Part shown: positions 17,332-25,451 of the stretch, piece after piece
How positions within the stretch are numbered: the stretch's first letter is position 1
Layout of the letters: each line of letters starts with the position of its first letter
Source: Onishia taeanensis
Lineage (GTDB): Bacteria; Pseudomonadota; Gammaproteobacteria; Pseudomonadales; Halomonadaceae
Direction: 5' to 3'
Length of the DNA: 64,000 bases
NCBI RefSeq assembly: GCF_900100755.1
Contig: NZ_FNCI01000003.1
Span: 124,001-188,000, forward strand
Made by a program: the position numbers and the translations under genes
The notes under the pieces: generated by a model
Seen by the model: only the letters and a program-made list of their open reading frames with translations
The model's database searches: none
What the model was told of the DNA's origin: nothing

Positions 17332-18069
17332 ATGCCGTATGACTGGCAGTTCATTGCCCTGATGGTGGTAGCGGTGCTGATCACCGGCATATCGAAGTCA
17401 GGATTTGCCGGGGGCGTCGGGGTGGTGGCCGTGCCCTTGATTTCGCTGAAGGCAAGCCCGGCCTTTGCCATCGCCGTCATGCTACCGCTGTTGATCGTCA
17501 TGGATGTGTTCAGCTTGAGGGCCTGGTGGCGATATCGCGTCGATTCGCTACTGTGGCTGGTGTTTCCGCCGGCGGTTCTGGGTGTGGCCATCGGGTATCT
17601 GACATACGGTTTCTTCGATGACGACTTGCTCAAGGTGCTGCTGGGCGTTTTCTCGATCCTGTTTGGTCTCTGGGGATTGCTCAAGCCATTCCGTGGCCGC
17701 GTGATGCCCGCCTGGATTGGCGGCCTCTGCGGGGGAATCGCCGGGTTCACCAGCTTTATTGCCCATGCAGGGGGGCCGCCGCTGAACTTCTATCTGCTGC
17801 AATCCAAGCTATCCAAGGAAGCGTTTCTGGGCACCGCCGTGGTCTTTCTGGCCGCTGCCAATCTCGTCAAGCTGGTGCCATACAGCTTGCTCGGCTTTCT
17901 CAATGTCGAGAATCTGACGCTGGCGCTGCTGATGATTCCCGTCGCCTGGCTGGGGGTACGACTGGGGCTCGTGATCCAGAAGCGCCTTAGCGGAGAGCTA
18001 TTTTTCCGGATCATTCTCACCCTGCTAATCCTGCTGGGCATTCGGCTGATCGTCGATGGTGCCGGGTGA
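17332..18069 (+). CDS. TauE/SafE-family membrane transporter
   Basis: Sulfite exporter TauE/SafE family permease, about 246 aa with 7-8 hydrophobic segments; the two family half-repeats are visible (ISKSGFAGGVGVVAVPLISL, and GGIAGFTSFIAHAGGPPLNFYLL). Members move small anions such as sulfite, sulfoacetate or organic acids, usually outward. The frame is open upstream through the terminator, so the start at ATG 17332 (GAGG 6 bases before) is chosen because it lies after the terminator and begins the conserved hydrophobic sequence. It is immediately followed by the HTH-SBP regulator gene. Confidence 0.82.
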   Translation: MPYDWQFIALMVVAVLITGISKSGFAGGVGVVAVPLISLKASPAFAIAVMLPLLIVMDVFSLRAWWRYRVDSLLWLVFPPAVLGVAIGYLTYGFFDDDLLKVLLGVFSILFGLWGLLKPFRGRVMPAWIGGLCGGIAGFTSFIAHAGGPPLNFYLLQSKLSKEAFLGTAVVFLAAANLVKLVPYSLLGFLNVENLTLALLMIPVAWLGVRLGLVIQKRLSGELFFRIILTLLILLGIRLIVDGAG

Positions 18070-18132
18070 TTGCCGAGAGGGAAGGTGAGAGGTACTTTCG
18101 ATACCAAGTCCATTGATATGTTTGAGGTGAGA

Positions 18133-19908
18133 ATGATCGATGATTCGGTCACGGGGCATCCGGAGGGGCCCTACGACACGCTGCCCCAGACACCCATGTC
18201 AAAGCTCTCCAATACGGAGCTTGCGCGATTCATCGACTTTATCGAGCAGATCGAGGAGGAAACGGAGCAGTCACTCTCCATCAACCATGGCTATCGGGAG
18301 ATGCGCATGATGACTCACATCATGCGTAACCATCTGATGGGCAGGCTGACGACGCCGACCTCGCTGGCCGATGCCTCTGGCCTGTCCTACGGCACCGCCA
18401 AACGAGGCATCGAGAGTATCCTCAAGCGAGGCCTGATCGTCTCGCGCCCGCGGACCAAGTCGGGAAAGACAGTGTCACTCCATCCCTCTGCGGCACTGAT
18501 CGACGAGTGGGAAGCCTATGCCGTTCGGATCAAGTCCTTGCTGGGAGCAACCTTTGGAGCGGATGCCGGCTCCGGCCAGGACCGGCGAATATTGTTGGGC
18601 AAGCTCGACGAGACCTCCGCTGTCATACCGCCGCCCGCCGTGCTCTCGCACCGCCTAGAGCTTAAAGGGGGGCTGCGTGTATTGGTCCATGCCGACCCGA
18701 CGTTCATGGCCATGCACAATCTCAAACGACAACTGGAGGCGGTCTTTGGGGTGGATATCAAGAACAAGGCGAAGTCCATCGATGGGCTACGCTCGGAGAT
18801 ACTCGCCAATGCGCGCCTAGCGAAGTCCCGATACGACGTCATCGCCTGTGACCTGCCATGGTTCGGGGAGTTGGCGTCCCAGGACATGCTGCTTCCACTA
18901 GACAGTCTGCTGGCGCGGGATGGCCATGACCTGTCCGATTTCCACCCCATGGCCATCAAGAGCTCGCAGTATGCCGGCAAGCAGTACGGCATTCCGGTTC
19001 AGACGACGCCAGAGCTGCTGTGCTATCGAAAGGATATCTTCGAACGAGAACACCTGGCTCCCCCGACGACCACCGAAGAACTGATCAAGGTTGCCAGGCG
19101 ACTGCACGATCCTGGCAAGGGCCGCTACGGCATCGCCTGGAACGCTGCCCGGGGTACGCCGCTGGGTCATACGTTTGCCTTCCTGATGGCGAAATATGGC
19201 CAGCCGATCATCAACCTGCGAAGCACGCGGAACGGCTATGACTTCCAGCACGTGTCAGGGGAAGAGTATCGGCCGATGTTCCAGTCGGATGCGGCCTTTC
19301 GTGCCTGTGAATACATGCTGGATATACTGAAGTATTCGCCACCGAACATCCTCAACATGAGCTGGTATGAGCGCGCCAAGTCCTATGCGTCGGGCGAGTC
19401 CTGCATGGCCTACAATTACACCTTGCTGGCTCCCTTGTTCGAGCTCAACCAGCAGTCGCCGGCTTGGGGCAACACCGGCTACCTTCCCCATCCGGTCGGC
19501 AATCATGGCGCTCCTATCACCCCGATCGGCGGCTATGCGCTGGCCATCCCGTCCAATCTGTCCAAGGAACGTGAGGAAGCGGCCTGGAGCGCCCTGAAAA
19601 CGCTGACGTCTGCCGGTCTGTCGAAGCTCTACATCATGAACGGCAGCCTGGTCACACCGCGCTTTAGTGTCAGTCGTGACCCTGAGGTTTCATCCTTGTC
19701 ACCGCTTATCGATGTGGTGGACGGGATGGCACGCAAGGATGTTCTCCAGGCCTGGCCACGTCCCCCGGTACCGGGAATAACCGATTTGATCGGCATTGCC
19801 GGGCATGAGCTATTCGACATGCTCGACGGTCGCCGTTCCATCAAAAAGGCCCTGTCCATGGCACAGGACAGGGCCGACCGACTGATGCGCGACAGGGGAT
19901 ACTACTGA
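18133..19908 (+). CDS. winged-helix regulator fused to an ABC-type solute-binding domain
   Basis: About 591 aa. Residues roughly 20-130 form a helical segment with a winged HTH (MMTHIMRNHLMGRLTTPTSLADASGLSYGTAKRGIESILKRGLIVSRPRTKSGKTVSLHP). The remainder resembles an extracellular type II solute-binding protein of the sugar/SBP_1 class: LRVLVHADPTFMAMHNLKRQLEAVFGV, YDVIACDLPWFGELASQDMLLPLDSLL, YGIPVQTTPELLCYRKDIFE, YGIAWNAARGTPLGHTFAFLMAKYG and TPIGGYALAIPSNLSKEREEAAW. No signal peptide or membrane segment is seen, so the binding domain should act in the cytoplasm as a ligand sensor. Starts at TTG 18070 or ATG 18118 are possible; GAGGTG lies just before ATG 18133, rather close. Position next to the hydroxyquinol operon suggests that it controls it. 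Confidence 0.75.
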   Translation: MIDDSVTGHPEGPYDTLPQTPMSKLSNTELARFIDFIEQIEEETEQSLSINHGYREMRMMTHIMRNHLMGRLTTPTSLADASGLSYGTAKRGIESILKRGLIVSRPRTKSGKTVSLHPSAALIDEWEAYAVRIKSLLGATFGADAGSGQDRRILLGKLDETSAVIPPPAVLSHRLELKGGLRVLVHADPTFMAMHNLKRQLEAVFGVDIKNKAKSIDGLRSEILANARLAKSRYDVIACDLPWFGELASQDMLLPLDSLLARDGHDLSDFHPMAIKSSQYAGKQYGIPVQTTPELLCYRKDIFEREHLAPPTTTEELIKVARRLHDPGKGRYGIAWNAARGTPLGHTFAFLMAKYGQPIINLRSTRNGYDFQHVSGEEYRPMFQSDAAFRACEYMLDILKYSPPNILNMSWYERAKSYASGESCMAYNYTLLAPLFELNQQSPAWGNTGYLPHPVGNHGAPITPIGGYALAIPSNLSKEREEAAWSALKTLTSAGLSKLYIMNGSLVTPRFSVSRDPEVSSLSPLIDVVDGMARKDVLQAWPRPPVPGITDLIGIAGHELFDMLDGRRSIKKALSMAQDRADRLMRDRGYY

Positions 19909-19933
19909 GCCTATCGTCGGGTTGCCGGGAGCA

Positions 19934-20737
19934 TCACTGCATGATCATGCCACCGTCGATCATCAGCAGTTGGCCGGTCATATAGTCCGACTCCGGGCTT
20001 GCGAGGAAGGAAGCGGTGCCGACGACATCTTCGGGATAGGAATAGCGCTTCATAAGGATCATCTTCTCGGCAAGCTCGTCCATGGACTGGCCCTGCTTAT
20101 CGAACTTGCCGATGCTGACCAGGTCCTTGTCCAGCTGCTCCCATAGCTCAGTACGCACGACCCCGGGGCCATAGCCGTTCACGGTGATATTGTGATCCAC
20201 CAGCGCCTTGGCGCCGCCGTTGATCATCGCCAGTACGGCATGCTTACTACAGGCATAGGGCACGACATCGTCGAAGGCTTGACGAGAGAGAATGGAGCCG
20301 ACATTGATGATCTTGTAGGGGCCGTTTTCCTTGCCTTGCTCGATCATTTGCTTGCCAGCTTCCTGCATGCCGATCAGGCAACCCAGGGCATTGACGTCCA
20401 TGATCTGGTGCCAGTTCTCTTCTGTGATATCCAAGAACATCAGCGGCTTGTTGATGCCAGCATTGTTGACCATGACGTTAAGGCTGCCAAAGGCATCGAC
20501 GGTGGCCTTGACGGCGGCCTGCATCTGGTCACGCTCGGTGACGTTCAGCTTCACGGCGATGGCTTTGCCACCCTTTTCCTTGATGCGTGCCACGACCTCA
20601 TTGCACCCGTCGATGTTGAGGTCCGCCACGCACACATTGGCGCCTTGTTCCGCATAATGTTCAGCAACCGCCGCCCCCATGCCACGCGCAGCCCCTGTGA
20701 TCAGGCAATTTTTTCCTTCAAGTCGAGTCTTGTCCAT
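19934..20737 (-). CDS. short-chain dehydrogenase/reductase (polyol/sorbitol or acetoin dehydrogenase-like)
   Basis: Classical SDR, 267 aa: TGAARGMG cofactor loop at residues 13-20, VADLNIDGCNE after the second strand (Asp suggests NAD preference), NNAG, VGSILSRQAFDDVVPYACSKHAVL with catalytic Ser, Tyr and Lys, and a C-terminal GQLLMIDGGMIMQ. The wording resembles sorbitol/polyol and 2,3-butanediol dehydrogenases. The frame opens far upstream (21019), but ATG at 20737 with GAGG before it begins the conserved fold. It is convergent with the HTH-SBP regulator and could oxidise a cyclitol or polyol brought in by the CUT2 importer; that link is inference. Confidence 0.82.
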   Translation of the reverse strand: MDKTRLEGKNCLITGAARGMGAAVAEHYAEQGANVCVADLNIDGCNEVVARIKEKGGKAIAVKLNVTERDQMQAAVKATVDAFGSLNVMVNNAGINKPLMFLDITEENWHQIMDVNALGCLIGMQEAGKQMIEQGKENGPYKIINVGSILSRQAFDDVVPYACSKHAVLAMINGGAKALVDHNITVNGYGPGVVRTELWEQLDKDLVSIGKFDKQGQSMDELAEKMILMKRYSYPEDVVGTASFLASPESDYMTGQLLMIDGGMIMQ

Positions 20738-21274
20738 GGTGTTACCTCGGAAGTCTTGTTGCGAGTCTCTCCATATCGCCGCTAGGCCTTTTGTCATGGC
20801 GTATGGAGCCTTTGTGTACAAGGAGTTCTGATAACGCGAGCTGTAGCGTGAGCGGTACGTTGTAATTCCTTGCTGACTCGCATTGTCAGCAGGCCAGCCT
20901 GCCAATGACAGTTGCCTCCACGGCCAATTTGACCAGATTGGATGTTTCTGAAGGCGTCGCGATGTGTGCGGCCTATCTAATAAATAGAAAGGCGCAGATT
21001 GGCAAAGAGAAGGGGGCAATAACGGCTACTAGGGCGTTTGGGAAATGTCCGGAGAGTTCTCCGGCTTTCAATCAAGAACGGTTCGATAGAAATGGCATTT
21101 TACTCGTGAGGTATTGGGCCTTTCCTCGCCCGCCAAGTCGGAACGGCCTACCCGCGGTGATGGCCTCTGACAAGGGAGTATCGACTGGTGTCGGCGGTCA
21201 GACTTTAAGCCTCCTTGTCAGCAAGTAAGCCGATCGGCTAGTGGCTGATTGATGGGTTGGGCGGCAGCCAAGCG
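20738..21274. other. 537-base intergenic region between the SDR gene and the IclR gene
   Basis: Both flanking genes read leftwards, so this region should hold the SDR promoter. It contains a 16-bp inverted repeat at 21049-21064 but no convincing gene: the rightward frame at 20905-21228 has no family-like sequence and no clear ribosome site. The palindrome at 21271-21286 lies at the IclR end. Confidence 0.55.
21049..21064. promoter_or_regulatory. perfect inverted repeat upstream of the SDR gene
   Basis: CCGGAGA and TCTCCGG separated by GT form a 16-bp dyad about 310 bases before the SDR start. It could be a regulator site; no T-run follows on either strand, so termination is less likely. Confidence 0.3.
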
Positions 21275-21286
21275 TCAGCTGACGCT
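21271..21286 (-). terminator. palindrome overlapping the IclR stop codon
   Basis: AGCGTCAGCTGACGCT is a perfect 16-bp palindrome that contains the IclR stop codon. In RNA it gives a 6-bp stem with an AGCT loop, extendable by three pairs past a bulge. Without a T-run downstream it is at best a weak terminator of the IclR transcript. Confidence 0.3.
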
Positions 21287-22054
21287 GGCGTGTATTTGCC
21301 GGGCTTTCTCCTGCAGCAGGGGCAGGTACTCTCGAATCAGGGTGTCATAGTCGATGCGGGCTGCATTGGTACTGATGTTGATTGCGCCCAGCAGTCGGTC
21401 GTTGGCATCGAAGGCTGGCACGGCCACTGAACGCAATCCGGAGTCGAGTTCCTGGTCGGCGATGGCGTAACCCTGCTTGCGCACGTCGAGGATGCGGCGT
21501 TTGAGTTCGGCCTTGTCGGTGATCGACTTGTCGGTGTGAGGTTCGAGCGCCACCCGCATCAGAAAGGCATCAAGGTCGGCATCCGGCAATTGGGCTAGTA
21601 GAACCCGTCCCATGGAAGTATGAGCCGCCGGCAGGCGCGTACCCACCGAGAGCGTGATGGCCATGAGCCGGTGCCTGGACGAGGAGCGTGCCACATAGGT
21701 GACGTCGTCACCGTCTAGCACGCCAAGCGATGAGGATTCGCCACACTCGGTGGTGATGTCCTCGAGAATCTGCTGAATCACGCTGCGATAGTTATTGGCG
21801 GAAAGAAACGCATAGCCGAGGTTTAGTACTTTGGGGGCGAGCTCGAAGTGGCGGTGCTGCTTGCGCACATAGCCCAGCGCATGGAGCGTCAAAAGAAAGC
21901 GCCGGGCCCGAGCCCGGTTCATGCCCGTCTTGGTGGCCACCTCGCTCAAGGTCATGCGAGGGGAGGTCTCATCGAAGGCGAGGATCACCTCTATTCCGCT
22001 AGCCAGTGCCGTGACGAAGTCGCGATCGTCCGGGCTTATCACATCTTCCTGCAT
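21275..22054 (-). CDS. pcaR: IclR-family regulator of the 3-oxoadipate genes (PcaR/PobR/CatR type)
   Basis: 259-aa DNA-binding regulator. The N-terminal winged HTH (TLSEVATKTGMNRARARRFLLTLHALGYVRKQHRHFELAPKVLNLG) is followed by the IclR effector domain (SSSLGVLDGDDVTYVARSSSRHRLMAITLSVGTRLPAAHTSMGRVLLA and QGYAIADQELDSGLRSVAVPAFD). The MAITLSVGTRLPAAHTSMGRVLL wording is typical of PcaR/PcaU/PobR-type members, which respond to 3-oxoadipate or aromatic acids. It is divergent from pcaIJ across a region carrying three PcaR-like 15-bp boxes, so it probably activates pcaIJFD and controls itself. PobR or CatR function cannot be excluded; the symbol is tentative. Confidence 0.82.
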   Translation of the reverse strand: MQEDVISPDDRDFVTALASGIEVILAFDETSPRMTLSEVATKTGMNRARARRFLLTLHALGYVRKQHRHFELAPKVLNLGYAFLSANNYRSVIQQILEDITTECGESSSLGVLDGDDVTYVARSSSRHRLMAITLSVGTRLPAAHTSMGRVLLAQLPDADLDAFLMRVALEPHTDKSITDKAELKRRILDVRKQGYAIADQELDSGLRSVAVPAFDANDRLLGAINISTNAARIDYDTLIREYLPLLQEKARQIHASVS

Positions 22055-22118
22055 CCCGTTTCCCTCTGCCTGATGGTGGTGTCAGCGGATACTGACTATC
22101 GCCCAAATCTAGCATATT

Positions 22119-22135
22119 TGTTCGCTTGGCGAACA
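22119..22135. promoter_or_regulatory. perfect IclR-type operator (TGTTCGC-TTG-GCGAACA)
   Basis: A 17-bp perfect palindrome lies 65 bases upstream of the IclR start. Its half-site GTTCG matches that of the 15-bp site known for PcaR-type regulators of pseudomonads. Distance suggests autoregulation of the IclR gene. Confidence 0.6.
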
Positions 22136-22315
22136 TTTCTATCCTTCCTGCTGTCAGTCGTTATTCTCGCCGAGATTAGACTTTGGTCGCGCTACTCCCA
22201 TCTTGCCCAGAATGAAACCCCTGTGTTGGTAGTGGGTTATCTCAAGCTATTCGGTCTTAATGGGCTGGGCGATGTCTCTCTGCGTTTGACGCTTACGGGC
22301 ATTGGCGCTAGATTT

Positions 22316-22349
22316 GTTCGTAAAGCAAACTTGTGTGCGCATAGCGAAC
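22316..22349. promoter_or_regulatory. paired IclR-type operator boxes upstream of pcaI
   Basis: GTTCGTAAAGCAAAC (22316-22330) and GTGCGCATAGCGAAC (22335-22349) are imperfect copies of the perfect box at 22119. Their centres are 19 bp apart, roughly two helical turns, and they lie 60-93 bases before the pcaI start. Confidence 0.55.
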
Positions 22350-22408
22350 TTGAGTCGACTGCTTCATGTGAAGGGTCCTCGAGTTCACCACCAGAGAGGT
22401 ACATTCCG

Positions 22409-23227
22409 ATGGCCGAGTTTCTTAGCCTGCATGACGCGATCGCGCAATACGTCGAGGACGGCGCCACCGTGGCCATGGAAGGCTTTACACATCTGATCCC
22501 GTTTGCCGCGGGTCATGAGGTGATCCGTCAGCGCAAACAGGATCTAACCCTGATCCGTATGACCCCTGATTTGATCTACGATCAACTGATCGGCGCGGGC
22601 TGTGCCAAGAAGGTGATCTTCTCTTGGGGGGGTAACCCAGGCGTCGGCTCACTGCATCGCCTGCGCGATGCAGTGGAGAAGGGATGGCCACGTCATATCG
22701 ATATTCTCGAGCACAGCCACGCCGCGATGGCATGTGCCTTTGAAGCCGGCGCCGCCGGCCTGCCTCTGGCCGTGCTGCGCGGCTACGTGGGCAGCGAATT
22801 ACCCAGCGTTAATGACCAGATCAAGTTCATCGAATGTCCCTTTACCGGGGAGCGCCTGGCAGCGGTGCCGTCGATTCGTCCCGATGTGTCAGTAGTGCAC
22901 GCCCAGAAGGCCGACCGTGCCGGCAACGTGCTGGTGGAAGGCATTGTCGGGGTGCAGAAGGAGGCCGTATTGGCCGCCACGCGCAGCATCGTCACCGTCG
23001 AAGAGATCGTCGATGACCTGGATGCGCATCCCAACGCCTGCGTGATCCCCGGTTGGGCTATCGATGCTGTTGCCGTGGTGGAGAAGGGTGCCTTGCCGTC
23101 TTATACCCATGGCTACTATCCGCGCAACAATCGCTTCTACAAGGAGTGGGATGCCATCGCGCGTGATCGTGACGTCTTTAGCCGGTGGATCGACGAGAAC
23201 GTGATGAACCAAAGGGAGGATGCCTGA
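22409..23227 (+). CDS. pcaI: 3-oxoadipate CoA-transferase subunit A
   Basis: Alpha subunit of the succinyl-CoA:3-oxoadipate CoA-transferase, 272 aa. The sequence has the SCOT-alpha layout: SLHDAIAQYVEDGATVAMEGFTHLIPFAAGHEVIRQ, DLTLIRMTPDLIYDQLIGAGCAKKVIFSWGGNPGVGS, and PDVSVVHAQKADRAGNVLVEGIVGVQKEAVLAA. GAGAGG 9 bases upstream supports ATG 22409. Its TGA shares one base with the pcaJ ATG. The paralogous CatI is equivalent; here it would serve both the catechol and hydroxyquinol branches. Confidence 0.92.
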   Translation: MAEFLSLHDAIAQYVEDGATVAMEGFTHLIPFAAGHEVIRQRKQDLTLIRMTPDLIYDQLIGAGCAKKVIFSWGGNPGVGSLHRLRDAVEKGWPRHIDILEHSHAAMACAFEAGAAGLPLAVLRGYVGSELPSVNDQIKFIECPFTGERLAAVPSIRPDVSVVHAQKADRAGNVLVEGIVGVQKEAVLAATRSIVTVEEIVDDLDAHPNACVIPGWAIDAVAVVEKGALPSYTHGYYPRNNRFYKEWDAIARDRDVFSRWIDENVMNQREDA

Positions 23228-24015
23228 TGAGTACGCTAGACATGAGCCAGGAATATACCTCCGCGGAGATGATGACGGTCACCGCAGCTCGCGCCCTGGA
23301 AAATGGCATGACCTGCTTCGTCGGCATTGGCTTGCCTAGTGAGGCCGCCAACCTGGCGCGCCTGACCCATGCTCCGGGCGTGGTACTGATCTATGAGTCC
23401 GGAACCCTCCAGACGAAGCCCGACGTCCTGCCACTGTCCATCGGCGACGGCGAGCTTTGCGAGTCGGCGCTGACCACTGTCTCCGTGCCGGAGATGTTCC
23501 GCTACTGGTTGCAGGGCGGCAAGGTCAATGTGGGCTTCCTGGGGACCGCCCAGATCGATCGCTTCGCTAACCTCAATACCACCCTGATTGGCGACTATCA
23601 GGCGCCCAAGGTGCGTTTGCCGGGTGGTGGCGGTGCGCCAGAGATTGCCACCAATGCGGGGGAGGTCTTCATTACCCTGAAACACTCCAAGCGTGCCTTC
23701 GTGAAGGACGTGGACTTCGTGACGACCCTGGGCTTCGGCCGCGACGGTAAAGGGCGCGATGGCGTGCCGAATATTGGCAAGGGACCCACCCGCGTCATTA
23801 CCGACCTGTGTGTGATGAAGCCCGACCCCGAGACCAAGGAGCTCACCGTGGTGTCGCTGCATCCTGGCGTGAGTCGCGAGGATGTGACCGAGGCGACCGG
23901 CTGGGAGATTCGCTTCGCCGATGAACTCGAGAGCACCCCGCTGCCCGCCGAGCACGAACTCAGGATCCTGCGGGATTTGAAGAACAGAACCGAACGCCAG
24001 CACGCCGGCGAGTAA
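23227..24015 (+). CDS. pcaJ: 3-oxoadipate CoA-transferase subunit B
   Basis: Beta subunit, 262 aa, carrying the catalytic glutamate Glu57 in the family motif IYESGT. Other conserved stretches: MTCFVGIGLPSEAANLARLTHAPGVVLIYESG, NVGFLGTAQIDRFANLNTTLIGDY and RLPGGGGAPEIATNAGEVFI. AGGGAGGA precedes the start, and the one-base overlap with pcaI (TGATG) fits equimolar subunits. It forms 3-oxoadipyl-CoA, the substrate of PcaF. Confidence 0.93.
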   Translation: MSTLDMSQEYTSAEMMTVTAARALENGMTCFVGIGLPSEAANLARLTHAPGVVLIYESGTLQTKPDVLPLSIGDGELCESALTTVSVPEMFRYWLQGGKVNVGFLGTAQIDRFANLNTTLIGDYQAPKVRLPGGGGAPEIATNAGEVFITLKHSKRAFVKDVDFVTTLGFGRDGKGRDGVPNIGKGPTRVITDLCVMKPDPETKELTVVSLHPGVSREDVTEATGWEIRFADELESTPLPAEHELRILRDLKNRTERQHAGE

Positions 24016-24132
24016 ATTTACGCTATAACGGTCTGCGCTTGGCCATACGGCGTTGAGAGGCAGTTCAAAATGCTCATTTACCCATTTGTAAACTCCGCTT
24101 TTTCGCTGTCTCTCGACTTGTCTGACCATCGC

Positions 24133-24152
24133 TCGCCGCGTTCTAGCGGCGA
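24133..24152 (+). other. GC-rich hairpin in the pcaJ-pcaF gap
   Basis: TCGCCGC and GCGGCGA (7 perfect pairs, 6-base loop) lie 18 bases before the pcaF start; the leader also has a TTTAC-N6-GTAAA repeat near 24078-24093. It may tune pcaF translation or mark mRNA processing. There is no T-run. Confidence 0.3.
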
Positions 24153-24170
24153 ATTTCAGGAGCCTAAATC

Positions 24171-25373
24171 ATGAGCGACGTATTCCTCTGCCACCCCCGC
24201 CGCAGTGCCGTCGGTCGCTTCGGCGGCACCCTGGCAAGCGTTCGCCCCGACGATCTGGCGGCCAGCCTCTTCAGGGCGGTGCTGGCTGAGGCCCCCGGGC
24301 TCGACCCGGCGGCGATCGACGATGTGTTCATGGGCTGTGCCAACCAGGCTGGGGAGGACAACCGCAGCGTGGCACGTATGGCGCTGTTGCTGGCCGGCCT
24401 GCCGGTGTCCATACCTGGCACCACGTTGAATCGCCTGTGCGGCTCCGGCATGGACGCGGTGGGCACCGCCTTTCGTGCCATCAAGGCCGGCGAGATGGAG
24501 CTGGCGCTGGCCGGTGGCGTGGAGTCGATGTCCCGGGCGCCCTACGTGATGGGCAAGGCCGACAGCGCCTTCTCCCGCGGCCAGCAGATCGAGGACACCA
24601 CCATCGGTTGGCGCTTCATCAATCCGTTGATGAAGAAGGCCTATGGCGTGGACTCCATGCCCGAGACTGCGGAGAACGTGGCTGAGCAGTTCAAGATCGC
24701 CCGCGAGGACCAGGACGCCTTTGCCCTGCGCTCCCAACGAAAAGCCGCCGCCGCTCAGCAGTCGGGCCGCTTTGCCGAGGAAATCACCGCCATTGAGATC
24801 CCGCGGCGCAAGCTGGCGCCGCTGATCTTTGACCAAGACGAGCACCTTCGTGAGACCTGCCTCGAGAAGCTAGCAAGCCTGCCCACTCCCTTCCGCGAGG
24901 GAGGAAGCGTGACCGCCGGTAACGCCTCGGGGGTCAATGACGGCGCCGCCGCCATGTTGGTGGCAAGCGCGGCGGCCGTTGAGCAGCATGGCCTCACGCC
25001 CATGGCGAAGATTCTGGGCATGGCCACTGCCGGTGTCGAGCCGAGAATCATGGGCTATGGCCCGGTGCCGGCGGTGAACAAGCTGCTCGAGCGCACCGGG
25101 ATCTCGATCGACGACATCGATGTGATCGAATTGAACGAGGCCTTTGCCGCTCAAGCACTGGCCTGCATGCGTGATTTGGGGCTCAAGGACGACGATCCGC
25201 GAGTCAATCCCAACGGTGGCGCCATTGCGCTGGGGCACCCGCTGGGCATGTCCGGCGCTCGCCTGATGATGACCGCTGCCCACGAGCTGCAGAAAAGCGG
25301 CAAGCGCTATGCTCTGTGCACCATGTGCGTGGGTGTTGGGCAGGGTATCGCGACCCTTATCGAGCGAGCCTGA
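24171..25373 (+). CDS. pcaF: 3-oxoadipyl-CoA thiolase
   Basis: Cleaves 3-oxoadipyl-CoA with CoA into succinyl-CoA and acetyl-CoA. Thiolase fold, 400 aa: nucleophile Cys90 in [47 protein letters not shown] (loop typical of PcaF/PaaJ), [35 protein letters not shown] with the catalytic His, and the second Cys in [15 protein letters not shown] precedes ATG. It follows pcaJ by 155 bases, with a hairpin between. PaaJ activity is possible, but the pca context decides. Confidence 0.93.
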   Translation: MSDVFLCHPRRSAVGRFGGTLASVRPDDLAASLFRAVLAEAPGLDPAAIDDVFMGCANQAGEDNRSVARMALLLAGLPVSIPGTTLNRLCGSGMDAVGTAFRAIKAGEMELALAGGVESMSRAPYVMGKADSAFSRGQQIEDTTIGWRFINPLMKKAYGVDSMPETAENVAEQFKIAREDQDAFALRSQRKAAAAQQSGRFAEEITAIEIPRRKLAPLIFDQDEHLRETCLEKLASLPTPFREGGSVTAGNASGVNDGAAAMLVASAAAVEQHGLTPMAKILGMATAGVEPRIMGYGPVPAVNKLLERTGISIDDIDVIELNEAFAAQALACMRDLGLKDDDPRVNPNGGAIALGHPLGMSGARLMMTAAHELQKSGKRYALCTMCVGVGQGIATLIERA

Positions 25374-25451
25374 GAATCCCCGGCGCGCGATACAGAAGCC
25401 TGGCGTCAGAACCCGACAGCGGCTTTCGCGGCAACGAACGAAGAGGTTGAT

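Larger units (their letters stand above)
22055..22408. promoter_or_regulatory. divergent promoter region between the IclR gene and pcaI
   Basis: The 354-base region separates divergent transcripts and carries one perfect and two imperfect copies of a GTTCGC-N3-GCGAAC box. The frame that runs through it into pcaI (from 21848) is not credible as coding because the recognisable CoA-transferase sequence starts only at 22409. Confidence 0.6.

Noticed and set aside
20905-21228. 107-aa plus-strand frame in the SDR-IclR intergenic region
   Set aside because: No ribosome site, no recognisable motif and poor codon structure compared with neighbours.
21848-22408. Long 5' extension of the pcaI frame
   Set aside because: It runs through the IclR gene on the other strand and the divergent promoter; CoA-transferase sequence and ribosome site begin at 22409.
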